From contig NZ_CP042431.1 of assembly GCF_007970185.1 (NCBI RefSeq), positions 5,270,001-5,334,000 of the forward strand: a stretch of 64,000 bases of DNA, read 5' to 3'. The notes under the pieces were generated by a model. The model was given only the letters and a program-made list of their open reading frames with translations, was not told the origin of the DNA and made no database searches. The position numbers and the translations under genes were made by a program. Shown here piece after piece: positions 55,076 through 64,000 of the stretch. The DNA is from Pseudobacter ginsenosidimutans. GTDB taxonomy: Bacteria > Bacteroidota > Bacteroidia > Chitinophagales > Chitinophagaceae. Every line of letters begins with the position of its first letter. Position 1 is the first letter of the stretch.

Positions 55076-55652
55076 AAAACAGGAAATCAAAGAATATGAC
55101 CTGATGCTCCAAAAGCATATCGATAAAAAAGATTTCATAAAGATCAGCCGGACTTTCAAAGACAGGGAAGAGAACATAGCAGGATTCCTTCTTGCTATTT
55201 CTAAGGATTTCTTACTGTTACAAATCGATAATGAATTCCTCCTGGATGGCTACGCTATCATTCCGAAAACTAAGTTCGACAGTATTCGTTGCAACAGGTA
55301 CGAAAAAACCTTGAAAAAGATCCATAAGAAGGAAGGACATTTGGACAGCCAATATGGAATCTATCAAAATATCTCTATAAAGACCTGGCAGGACTTGTTC
55401 ACTGACCTGAAAAAAGCAGACTATCATGTAATAGTTGAATGTGAGGACAATGATGAGCCGGATTTTACAATAGGACCAATCAAGAAAATATATAAGAACA
55501 AGGTTGGGATACAATATTATGATCCCACAGGCAAACTTGATGTAGAGTTAACATCAGTACCTTACAATGAGATCACAATTATCAAGTTTGGAGACCGTTA
55601 CTCTACCACGTTCAGGAAATACCTGAGAGAAAGTACCCGCAAGAAAAGCTAA
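55065..55652 (+). CDS. Unknown cytoplasmic protein coupled to the transglutaminase-like gene
   Basis: A 195-residue basic protein with no signal peptide. ATG at 55065 overlaps the end of the previous gene by 11 bases; the longer frame from 55053 is possible. It has two similar strand blocks, GFLLAISKDFLLLQIDNEFL with IIPKTKFDSI, and IGPIKKIYKNKVGIQYYDP with VPYNEITIIKFGD, which suggests an internally duplicated small beta-barrel (Sm-like or PRC-like), an inference only. The stop codon overlaps, by four bases, the restored end of the convergent hydrolase gene. Confidence 0.65.
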   Translation: MANRKQEIKEYDLMLQKHIDKKDFIKISRTFKDREENIAGFLLAISKDFLLLQIDNEFLLDGYAIIPKTKFDSIRCNRYEKTLKKIHKKEGHLDSQYGIYQNISIKTWQDLFTDLKKADYHVIVECEDNDEPDFTIGPIKKIYKNKVGIQYYDPTGKLDVELTSVPYNEITIIKFGDRYSTTFRKYLRESTRKKS

Positions 55653-56544
55653 GCTTTGCTTTTGATCTTTCGATCCAGGAAATCCAGAATAACATGAGCC
55701 AATTCTTCGAAGTGGCTTTCCAGCACTTTATGACCTGCTTCCAAACATGTATCTCCGCATCAGGATTATCCCTCTTATAACAAGGCGCCTCCGCCACACT
55801 ATAGAAGGCGTCATATTTTCCCCATATTACAAGTGTGGGTGGTTGAACTGTTCTAAAGAAATTATGGAATTCAGGAAACATTGCCCTGTTATCAGGATAG
55901 TCTTTAAACAATGCATACAGTGAATCAATATGCCCTGGGCGATTCATCAGGTTCCAGTCTAGTGTCCATGCATCAGGTGTGAATAGGGCCTGTTGATCTT
56001 CCGGTACCCCGGCCAGATATTGCTGGCGACAACTTTCTTCATTCAAGAAGTCCCCAATTTTATCCCAGTTCTCTTTTGTAGGATGATCCCAGTAAACCTT
56101 GCAGGCATCCCATTCCTTGCCGAGACCTTCTTCATAAGCATTGCTATCCTGAAACATAAGTGCAGTGATCTTTTCAGGATGCATCAACGCAACGCGCATG
56201 CCTATCAGTGATCCATAATCATGCAGGTAAATAGCGAATTTCTCCAACTGCATTTTTTCAGTAAAAGAAGAAATGATGTTTGCATAATTCCTGAATGTAT
56301 ATTGAAATTCATCTGCGGATGGATAAGAGCTGTAGCCCATTCCTGGGAAGTCCGGGGCAATTGCGTAATAGTTTTCCGCAGCAAGCGCCGGTAATAATCT
56401 CCTGTATAAAAAAGAGGAATTCGGATAGCCGTGCATGAGCAAAACGGCGGGGTTGGAAGGATCTCCGGCCTCCCGGTAAAAAATATCCAGTCCGTCCACT
56501 TTCACGGTACGATGAAAGATCTTTTGGTTCTGTGTTGCATCCAT
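55649..56544 (-). pseudogene. Alpha/beta hydrolase (epoxide hydrolase-like) with one-base frameshift at the end
   Basis: It begins at 56544 (MDATQNQKIF) and shows LLMHGYPNSSFLYR (oxyanion HGxP), nucleophile Asp in LHDYGSLIG and cap helices. The open frame then turns to nonsense after EIHVWK. Adding one base in the GG/AA run (plus-strand 55739-55742) restores EAGHKVLESHFEELAHVILD, with the catalytic His, and ends at 55649 after about 298 residues. As written, the catalytic His is lost and the tail is 50 foreign residues. The Asp nucleophile points to epoxide or haloalkane chemistry rather than an esterase. Real mutation and sequencing error are both possible. Confidence 0.82.
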
Positions 56545-56613
56545 AAGATATCTTTTGGGGAGATACTTCAAATGCGGTGCCAGGGCTGGAACAGCTAAAA
56601 AGATTTGATAAAA

Positions 56614-59600
56614 TCACTTCTTCAATTCCTGTAAAAACTGGCTCGGCGTTTTGCCAAATTCTTTCTTGAAAGCTTTCGTGAAATACGACTGCGTTTGAAT
56701 TCCCACGCGGTAGGTCACTTCCGTAAGCGGCACATCTTCCTCGGTCATGATCTTTACGGCCTGTCTTAAACGAACCGAGCGAACAAATTCCCCGATCGAT
56801 TGCCCTGTGATGCTTTTGATCTTCTGGTATAGTTTGGTGCGACTCATTCCTGCCTGCTGGCAAATATAATCCACATCCATATCGGGATTGGTGAGTTGTT
56901 CAGTGATGATGCTCAACAGTTGGTCCATGAAAGCCTTATCCTTTGCAGAATGTACCATATCCCGGGCTTCAGCGAACTGGTCCTGCGCGTAGCGCTCTTT
57001 GAGCTTCTGGCGTTGGTCCAGGATATTGCGGATGGTGAGTTGAAGCAGGTCCACACTGATGGGTTTGGCGAAATAGAAATCGGCGCCCGAGCCAACGCCT
57101 TCCAGTTGCGCATCCAGGCTATCGCGCGAAGTGAGGATCAAAAAAGGAACATGACTGGTCTCGATATTGTCCTTCACCGCGCGGCATAATTCTATACCAT
57201 CCATCACAGGCATCATCACATCGCTGATGATGAGATCGGGAAAGCTGTCCTGTAAATAGTCCAGCGCTTCCTGTCCGTTTGCTGCTTCGGCTATTGTATA
57301 CTGTTGTTGAAGGTTGTCCTTTAAGAAATTTCGAAGCTCATCGCTGTCTTCCACCAATAGTATTACGGGTTTCTGTCCATTGCTATCAGCGGGAGGCGAT
57401 TGCTGGTCATTGTGAGTAACCGGAGGGATTACTGCTGTTTGTTGTGTCGTTGTTGCATCACGATCCAATGCAGGTAATTGCTGCTCGTATTTGTAATGGA
57501 TGCTTTCCAGCCTTACACCGGCTTCTTCATGGTTTTGTTCCCATTGTTCCGCTGCTGCATAATCTGCTTCACCTACCGGAATGGCGATGATGATCTCCGT
57601 GCCTTCGCTTCGTTCACTATACACTTTAATGCCTCCTTTGTGAAGATGTGTAAGACTTTTCACGAAAGCCAGACCAATACCAGAGCCGAGGTGGGATTCA
57701 CTGATCTTGTAATAACGTTCGAACAAATGCCTGATGGATTCCTTTGAAATGCCGATACCATTATCGGCTACACGGATGTATAAGGAGTCAACAGCTTTGT
57801 AGTCGCCGGGTAATAAGAGATCATTTCCGAACGAAGGTTTGAAGCCATCGAGGCTGGTCATGATTTCCAGGGTGATCTGGCCGCCATCACTGGTATACTT
57901 GAAAGAGTTGCTGACGAGGTTGAGTACGATCTTTTCCAGCACCTGCCGGTCGAACCAGGCAGTGGACAGGCCTTCTGGGATCAGTACATCGAAACGGATA
58001 TTCTTCTGGATAGCCAGCTCGCTGAATTCGTCGGCCAGCTCGCGAAGGAAAAGGCCGATATTACCGGGCATCACTTTCAGTTCGAGCGCGCCAGATTCCA
58101 CTTTGCGGAAATCCATCAGTTCATTGATCAGCCCGGTAAGGCGATTGATATTCCTGAAGATGATCTTATAATGATGACTGGACGCGGACCGCGGGGATTC
58201 TTTCTGTAACAGTTCCAGGGAGCCGAGTATCAAAGAAAGAGGGGTGCGGAACTCATGACTGATATTGGTGAACAGTTGTAACTGCAGACGGTGCAGTTCT
58301 TCTTTTTTCTGTTCTTCGAGTCTGTGCAATTGCTGACGCTGACGGAATCGATACCAGGCCAGCGCGCCATAGATGAGGAGGCCGATAAGGATCGTTTTGA
58401 ACCACCAGGTATTCCAGAAGGGCGGATGGATCACGATATCGATACTGGCGCCCTGTTCATTCCAGATCCCGTCATTGTTGGCGGCTTTCACATGGAAAGT
58501 GTATTTGCCGGGATCGAGGTTGGTATAAGTGGCTTTGCGTTCGTGGCCTACATAGTTCCAGTCTTTATCCCAGCCATCGAGCTTGTACGCATACTGGTTG
58601 TTCTCGGAGGCTGTATAATTGAGCGCGGCAAAGCTGATACTGAAGGCTGTTTGATCGTAGCTGAGCGTGATTGCTTTTGCAAGACTGACGTCTTCCTGCA
58701 ATGGTCCTTTCTTTTCCGGCAGGATGGTTTGATTGAATACCTGCAGTTCAGTCAGGTAAACCGGCGGCAGGAAATTATTGGCGCGGATCTGGGCAGGGTA
58801 GAAGCTGTTGAAGCCATTGATGCCGCCAAAGAACATTTCCCCTGATTTCGTTTGCAGGTAAGCGTTGGCTTCAAACTCAAGCCCCTGCAGGCCATCGCCG
58901 GTATTGTATTTCTTGAATTCTTTTGTATCGGGATGGAAACGGGTAATGCCATTGGAAGTAGCGATCCAGAAATTTCCGTTCTTGTCTTCCGTGATGCCTT
59001 TGATGAATTCTGTGCCGAGCCCGGCCTTATCAGTGAAGAGCGAAAAAGATTTGCGGGCCGGATCGAACAAATACAATCCTACCTGTCCGATCCATACGCG
59101 ATGCTTGCTATCGGTGAAGATCACGCGCAGGTCGGGTAGTTTGTCGTCATTGGTGAAGTAGTGAGAGAAGCGGTGGTTAACAGGATCATAGCAGTTGAGA
59201 CCGCCATCGTCCGTACCGATCCAGAGGTTGCCGGATGCGTCTTCGCGCAGCGATACGATATTATTACCGATCAGTTTTGTTTTGCCTTCCGGGTCCTGCG
59301 TGATGCGGGTAAATTTTTTTGATTTGCGATCGAATAAATGCAGGCCACCATAATAGGTAGCCACCCAGAGCTGGTGTTGCCGGTCCTCATAGATCTGTTG
59401 CACATAATTGGAACTGATGGAACCGGCAACCGCAGGGTTATGTGTATACCGGGTAAAGCGCCCTGTACTTCTGTTGAACAGATTGAGACCACCGCCCCAG
59501 GTACCTGCCCAGAGATTACCTTCACTGTCCTCCATTACATGCAATACTTCATTCGAACCGATACTGCCGGCATCGTAGGGGTTGTATTTATAATGTGTGA

Positions 59601-60819
59601 ACTGGTTACGGTTCCTGTCGAGACGATTGAGGCCGCCGCCATCAGTACCGATCCAGATATTGCCCTGACTGTCTTCACAGAATGCCTTCACATCGTTATA
59701 ACTAAGGCTGTTGTTTGACAATGTTTGACGATATAGCCTGAATTTTTCAGTGCCAGGTGTATAAAGATTGATGCCGCCGCGGTGTGTGCCGATCCATAAG
59801 TTTCCCTGGATATCTTCCAGTAAAGCTGAAACTGTACGCTGGGAGAGGCTCGCAGGATTACCTTCTTCATATTGGTAGCGCCAGAAATTATTCGCAGGTG
59901 GATTGAACAATTGTAGTCCGCCATTGATACTGCCGATCCACACATTCCCCTGGTTGTCTGACATGATGCAACGGACCTGGTTGCTGCCGAGACTGTATGG
60001 ATCGGTTTCAGAATGACGGTAACGGGTGGTTTGTTTGCGAATGAGGTTGATCACAAAGAGCCCGTCATCTTCAGTACCTATCCAAACATTGCCCTGCTGA
60101 TCTTCATGAATGGCGCGGATACTGAAGGATTCATCAGGGATGGTCAGCGGATGGATAGAGGATAGGTCCTGTTGTGGGTTGTATTGATAGAGATGGCGTC
60201 CGGTGCCAATCCAGATATTGCCTTTGGCATCCTCATAGATCACCTGTACCGATTCGCCGGGAGCGAGTTGTTCCAGTGGAAAGCGATCGAAGCCCGATCC
60301 ATCGGTGCGGATGAAAGTCAGTCCTCCGGCGGCAGTGCCTGCCCAGAGTTTGCCCGACCTGTCTTTGAACAAAGTGTTCACCTGGTTATTGGGCAGACTA
60401 TGCGGATTGGCTGCATCATGTTTGAAGCGGGTGAATTGCTGGTCCTTTTCATTGAAGCGATTGAGCCCATTGCTTGTACCTACCCATAATACTTTGTTGC
60501 TGTCTTCCCCGATGCTCTTAATATAATTATCACTGATGCTGCCGGGGACCCTGGGATCATACCGGTATACAGTGAGCTGGTAACCGTCGTAACGGTTGAG
60601 TCCGTCTCGGGTGCCGAACCAGAGAAAACCTTTGCTATCCTGGAAGATGCATTCGATGGTGCTGTTGCTGAGTCCTTGTTCGTTTTGGATATGTTTGAAA
60701 CTGATGGACGGTTTTTGTGCAAAAACGTCAGTAGTCCCCGGAAGATGAAAGAAGAGGGCAACCGCTAACAGGATGATGCGGCAGAGCAGTCGGCAGAGTG
60801 ATGAACGATCCAATGGCAT
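56614..60819 (-). CDS. Hybrid two-component regulator (HTCS) controlling the SusC locus
   Basis: A 1401-residue one-protein sensor and regulator. ATG at 60819 precedes a signal peptide ending VFAQ. Residues about 35-690 form a two-domain periplasmic beta-propeller with many 'D-x-x-GNLWIGT-x-x-GGLN' repeats. A Y_Y_Y domain follows (YKLDGWDKDWNYVG), then a membrane helix and histidine kinase (FTNISHEFRTPLSLILGSL; NLVSNSFKYT; ADNGIG). A receiver with Asp in LIISDVMMPVMDG and a C-terminal AraC DNA-binding domain (SRTKLYQKIKSITGQ, VGIQTQSYFTKAFKKEFGKTP) complete the set. Such proteins sense oligosaccharides and switch on the adjacent SusC gene, which here is divergent. Confidence 0.95.
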   Translation of the reverse strand: MPLDRSSLCRLLCRIILLAVALFFHLPGTTDVFAQKPSISFKHIQNEQGLSNSTIECIFQDSKGFLWFGTRDGLNRYDGYQLTVYRYDPRVPGSISDNYIKSIGEDSNKVLWVGTSNGLNRFNEKDQQFTRFKHDAANPHSLPNNQVNTLFKDRSGKLWAGTAAGGLTFIRTDGSGFDRFPLEQLAPGESVQVIYEDAKGNIWIGTGRHLYQYNPQQDLSSIHPLTIPDESFSIRAIHEDQQGNVWIGTEDDGLFVINLIRKQTTRYRHSETDPYSLGSNQVRCIMSDNQGNVWIGSINGGLQLFNPPANNFWRYQYEEGNPASLSQRTVSALLEDIQGNLWIGTHRGGINLYTPGTEKFRLYRQTLSNNSLSYNDVKAFCEDSQGNIWIGTDGGGLNRLDRNRNQFTHYKYNPYDAGSIGSNEVLHVMEDSEGNLWAGTWGGGLNLFNRSTGRFTRYTHNPAVAGSISSNYVQQIYEDRQHQLWVATYYGGLHLFDRKSKKFTRITQDPEGKTKLIGNNIVSLREDASGNLWIGTDDGGLNCYDPVNHRFSHYFTNDDKLPDLRVIFTDSKHRVWIGQVGLYLFDPARKSFSLFTDKAGLGTEFIKGITEDKNGNFWIATSNGITRFHPDTKEFKKYNTGDGLQGLEFEANAYLQTKSGEMFFGGINGFNSFYPAQIRANNFLPPVYLTELQVFNQTILPEKKGPLQEDVSLAKAITLSYDQTAFSISFAALNYTASENNQYAYKLDGWDKDWNYVGHERKATYTNLDPGKYTFHVKAANNDGIWNEQGASIDIVIHPPFWNTWWFKTILIGLLIYGALAWYRFRQRQQLHRLEEQKKEELHRLQLQLFTNISHEFRTPLSLILGSLELLQKESPRSASSHHYKIIFRNINRLTGLINELMDFRKVESGALELKVMPGNIGLFLRELADEFSELAIQKNIRFDVLIPEGLSTAWFDRQVLEKIVLNLVSNSFKYTSDGGQITLEIMTSLDGFKPSFGNDLLLPGDYKAVDSLYIRVADNGIGISKESIRHLFERYYKISESHLGSGIGLAFVKSLTHLHKGGIKVYSERSEGTEIIIAIPVGEADYAAAEQWEQNHEEAGVRLESIHYKYEQQLPALDRDATTTQQTAVIPPVTHNDQQSPPADSNGQKPVILLVEDSDELRNFLKDNLQQQYTIAEAANGQEALDYLQDSFPDLIISDVMMPVMDGIELCRAVKDNIETSHVPFLILTSRDSLDAQLEGVGSGADFYFAKPISVDLLQLTIRNILDQRQKLKERYAQDQFAEARDMVHSAKDKAFMDQLLSIITEQLTNPDMDVDYICQQAGMSRTKLYQKIKSITGQSIGEFVRSVRLRQAVKIMTEEDVPLTEVTYRVGIQTQSYFTKAFKKEFGKTPSQFLQELKK

Positions 60820-61033
60820 AATACAGGACCAAAATAGGTCAATTGGAGCGGAAAATGTGCTGTTGATCAACAAAAAGTCAGATCGGACTAAAATTATGAA
60901 CGGGTGGACTACTGCCTGATCCACTTCATGCGCTAATATTGTTACAGCTCAGCTTGCCTTGTTCAACACGTTTTGCAGAGCGATCCGGGAATCGCGTTTT
61001 CATTGCCCCGGGTAGTATCTTAAAATGTAACTA

Positions 61034-64000
61034 ATGAAAAAAAGAGAACGATTGCGACATCTTGTCATTGCCCTATGTGCTATTTGCTTTCTGCTTTTGG
61101 GTAATGCGGGATTTTCCCAACCAACTAACCGCACAGTAACCGGAACTATCAATTCCCCCGACAGCCTGCCGCTCAGCGGCGCCACCGTAACGGTGAAGGA
61201 AACACGACAATCAGCACGCACAGACGACAAAGGCCAGTTCACCATCACGGTACCTGCCGGCCAGGTGACCCTGGAGATCACGTATGTGGGATATGCCCCC
61301 GGGCAGATCATTGTTGCACCCACGGCCACCCAGGTGAGCCTGGTAATGAAGAGGCCGGACAACAACCTGAACGAAGTGATCGTGATCGGTTATGGCGCCA
61401 CCCGCAAAAAAGATCTGACGGGAGCTGTGACCAGTATCACCGAAAAAGATTTCAATCCCGGTGTGATGGGATCTCCCGAACAACTGATCAATGGCAAGGC
61501 CGCTGGTGTACAGATCATGAGCAACAACGGTTCTCCCAGCTCAGGCAATACCGTACGTATCCGCGGCGGCGCTTCACTTAGCGCCAGCAATGATCCACTC
61601 ATTGTAGTGGATGGCGTGCCGCTGGAGATCGGTGGCATCAGTGGCAATGGCAATAACTTCCTCGCATTGCTGAACCCGAATGATATCGAGTCCATCAATA
61701 TTCTGAAAGATGCGTCGGCTACTGCTATCTATGGTTCCCGCGCAAGCAATGGCGTAATGATCATCACTACAAAAAAAGGCGCCAGCGGCCCGCTGAAGGT
61801 TACCTTCAATTCTTTGCTCTCCATGCAAACGGTAACGCGATTACCGGAAATGCTCTCTGCACAACAGTTCCGCGATCTCATCAACACCAAAGGATCAGGT
61901 GCGCAGAAAGCGCTGCTGGGAAACAGTACAACCGATTGGACCGACCAGGTATTCGAGAATGCCATCGGCAACGATAATAATATCAGCGTGTCTGGTTCCA
62001 TCGCGAAGAAATTACCCTTCCGCGCTTCACTCGGCTATCTCTACCAGGATGGACTGCTGAAGACCGATAACCTCAAAAGATTTTCAGGTAGCCTGGTGCT
62101 GAGCCCGAGTTTCTTCGACCGGCACCTGAAGATCGATATCAATCTCAAAGGTTCGGTGAACGATAATAGCTTCGCCAACCAGGATGCTGTATGGGCTGCG
62201 TCTGCATTCGATCCCACGCAGGCAGTGCGTACAGACAAGCCGGAATTCGGAGGCTATTACGAGAGGATCGATAATGCCGGTGTGCCTGTTGTACGCGCAC
62301 TGCGTAATCCGCTTGGATTACTTGAACAGGAAAGTCATAAGAGCACTGTACGACGCAGCATCGGTACCGCAGAAGTGGATTACAAATTCCATTTCCTGCC
62401 TGATCTTCGTGCACACGCCATCGTTGGCTATGATATTGCCGAAGGCGAAGGCACCAATTATGTTCCCGATTACGCGGCTGCACAATACACACGCGGCGGC
62501 ATTCAGAACAGCTACTCACAGAAAAAGACCAATAAGCTTTTCACCGCTTATCTGAATTATACAAAGAACCTGCCCGGACTGAAAAGCAGGGTAGACGTTA
62601 CGGCTGGTTATGATTACCAGAACTGGATGGCCACCAATCCGGCTTTCATCGATTACAATGTAAAAGGAGAAGTACAGGCCAGCACGCCGGCCGATTCACA
62701 GCGCCATGTATTGCTTTCGTACTACGGCCGTCTTAACTATACATTCAACAACAAATACCTGCTCACCGCCACTATTCGCCGCGACGGTACTTCCCGCTTC
62801 AACAAGGATAACCGCTGGGGCGTATTCCCATCACTGGCGCTGGCCTGGAAGATCAAGGAGGAGAATTTCCTGGTCAACAGCGATCTCATCAGTGATCTGA
62901 AACTTCGTTTAGGCTTTGGCGTTACCGGGCAACAGGAAGGCATCGGCAACTACAGTTACCTGCCCAACTATACCATCGGTAATGAATTTGCGCGCTATCG
63001 CTTCGGCAATACTTATTACCAGACCTACAGGCCGCAGGCTTATGTGTCGGACCTGAAATGGGAATCAACGGAAGCCTGGAACGCAGGACTGGACTTCGGT
63101 CTCTTCAGCAATAAAGTGACCGGTACCGTTGATTATTATTACAGGAAAACGAAAGACCTCCTGGCTTATGTATCTGTGCCTGCCGGTTCCAATCTTACCA
63201 ACAGCATTACCACCAATGTGGGAAATATCACCAGCAAGGGATTGGAATTATCGTTGAACACTACATTGATCAGCAATAACCAGCTTACCTGGACTGTGGG
63301 CGCCAATGCCACCTGGCAGGATGTAAAGATCACCAACCTCAGCCTGGTGCCGGATACTGCTTCTCCCGGTTCCTTCACCGGTCCTGAAGTGGGCAGCAGG
63401 GGATTGCAGATCCTCAGTCCCGGTTATGCGCCTTATATGTTCTATGTATACAAACAGGTATACGATAATAAAGGAAAACCAATCGAAGGCATGTATGCTG
63501 ATCTCAATAAGGACGGTGTGATCAACGATAAGGATTTTTATCGATACCATTCTCCCATGCCGGAATTCATGCTGGGTTTCAATACGCAGGTCACATATGG
63601 CAAATGGAGCGCCAGCACTGTATTGCGCGCCAGCTTCGGTAATTATGTGTACAACGATGTGAAGGCCAACCAGGGGAGCTGGGAAACTTTACAATACAAT
63701 CCTTACGAGCTGATCAATCTCTCTACTGATTATCTGAATACAGGGTTCACGGCGCGCCAGTTCTTTTCCGATTATTTCGTGGAGAATGCGAGCTTCCTGA
63801 AAATGGATAATATTTCCATCGGATACGATTTTGGGAATGTGTGGAAGAATACAGCCAGGCTGCGTGTAGGCATGCTGGTGCAGAACGTGTTCACCATTAC
63901 AAAATATGATGGAGTGGATCCCGAGATCCAGAATGGATTCGACAATAGTTTCTATCCACGTCCAAGGACTTTCTCACTCAACCTGAACCTGAGCTTCTAA
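61034..64000 (+). CDS. SusC/RagA-family TonB receptor
   Basis: A 988-residue outer-membrane receptor, complete: the stop codon takes the last three bases of the window. The signal peptide ends FSQPTN. A carboxypeptidase-regulatory-like domain (VTGTINSPDSLPLSGATVTV) precedes a TonB box-like LNEVIVIGYGATRKKDLTGA and the plug (MGSPEQLINGKAAGVQI, VRIRGGASLSASNDPLIVVD, LKDASATAIYGSRASNGVMI). The barrel ends SLNLNLSF. There is no STN domain, so control is by the divergent HTCS rather than an ECF sigma. Its SusD partner presumably follows beyond the window. Confidence 0.95.
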   Translation: MKKRERLRHLVIALCAICFLLLGNAGFSQPTNRTVTGTINSPDSLPLSGATVTVKETRQSARTDDKGQFTITVPAGQVTLEITYVGYAPGQIIVAPTATQVSLVMKRPDNNLNEVIVIGYGATRKKDLTGAVTSITEKDFNPGVMGSPEQLINGKAAGVQIMSNNGSPSSGNTVRIRGGASLSASNDPLIVVDGVPLEIGGISGNGNNFLALLNPNDIESINILKDASATAIYGSRASNGVMIITTKKGASGPLKVTFNSLLSMQTVTRLPEMLSAQQFRDLINTKGSGAQKALLGNSTTDWTDQVFENAIGNDNNISVSGSIAKKLPFRASLGYLYQDGLLKTDNLKRFSGSLVLSPSFFDRHLKIDINLKGSVNDNSFANQDAVWAASAFDPTQAVRTDKPEFGGYYERIDNAGVPVVRALRNPLGLLEQESHKSTVRRSIGTAEVDYKFHFLPDLRAHAIVGYDIAEGEGTNYVPDYAAAQYTRGGIQNSYSQKKTNKLFTAYLNYTKNLPGLKSRVDVTAGYDYQNWMATNPAFIDYNVKGEVQASTPADSQRHVLLSYYGRLNYTFNNKYLLTATIRRDGTSRFNKDNRWGVFPSLALAWKIKEENFLVNSDLISDLKLRLGFGVTGQQEGIGNYSYLPNYTIGNEFARYRFGNTYYQTYRPQAYVSDLKWESTEAWNAGLDFGLFSNKVTGTVDYYYRKTKDLLAYVSVPAGSNLTNSITTNVGNITSKGLELSLNTTLISNNQLTWTVGANATWQDVKITNLSLVPDTASPGSFTGPEVGSRGLQILSPGYAPYMFYVYKQVYDNKGKPIEGMYADLNKDGVINDKDFYRYHSPMPEFMLGFNTQVTYGKWSASTVLRASFGNYVYNDVKANQGSWETLQYNPYELINLSTDYLNTGFTARQFFSDYFVENASFLKMDNISIGYDFGNVWKNTARLRVGMLVQNVFTITKYDGVDPEIQNGFDNSFYPRPRTFSLNLNLSF

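Noticed and set aside
1-64000. CRISPR array, rRNA genes, prophage or integrase
   Set aside because: No spaced repeat array, rRNA-like sequence, phage structural gene or integrase was seen; the only RNA gene is the tRNA-Lys.

Overview
The window comes from a Bacteroidota bacterium, most likely the Chitinophagaceae (Chitinophaga-like). The grounds are two SusC receptors plus one SusD partner, an ECF sigma/FecR pair, a hybrid two-component PUL regulator, many LytTR regulators, lipoproteins with CKK after the lipid cysteine, and promoters of the TTTG/N19/TAnnTTTG type. No taxonomic search was possible.

Layout. 1-7765 (+): a glycan-use operon (sugar porter end, two lipoproteins, SASA esterase, divergent GH92 glycosidase, ROK kinase), with REP-like palindromes before the kinase. 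7767-12204 (-): two kelch lipoproteins, one frameshifted, and a FUSC-type membrane protein. 12310-12530: tRNA-Lys(UUU) with promoter and terminator. 12571-17760: a TonB receptor/DUF4249 pair divergent from a LytTR two-component pair. 17889-22902 (+): five cytoplasmic genes of unknown function, two of them ankyrin proteins. 22919-24495: a membrane LytTR regulator and a secreted intradiol-dioxygenase-like protein. 24534-27398 (-): a LytTR response regulator and a TPR histidine kinase, divergent from 27594-34544 (+), a tandem array of paralogous YD-repeat-like lipoproteins in alternating A and B types with an internally deleted flavin monooxygenase inside it. 34574-43038 (-): an ABC ATPase, two tandem GldF/GldG-like fusions and two MutS-like ATPases, the last two separated by a MITE-like element. 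43144-52089 (-): ECF sigma, FecR, SusC, SusD, lipoprotein, second sigma factor. 52231-55652 (+): serine hydrolase, transglutaminase-like protein and two unknowns. 55649-64000: a frameshifted alpha/beta hydrolase, an HTCS regulator and a divergent SusC that ends on the last base.

The best candidate for an undescribed system is the LytTR/TPR-kinase pair with its A/B lipoprotein array. The same 15-bp motif, repeated at about 21-bp period, lies between the kinase and the array and again before the fourth A-type gene. Similar 21-bp-period repeats sit upstream of the targets of the other LytTR genes here, usually 22-28 bases from a -7 box, which suggests one common promoter design.

Four genes (kelch, TonB receptor, histidine kinase, alpha/beta hydrolase) each lack one base in a short homopolymer run. 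All four are restored to full family length by adding one base, so homopolymer under-calling in the assembly is as likely as real gene decay.
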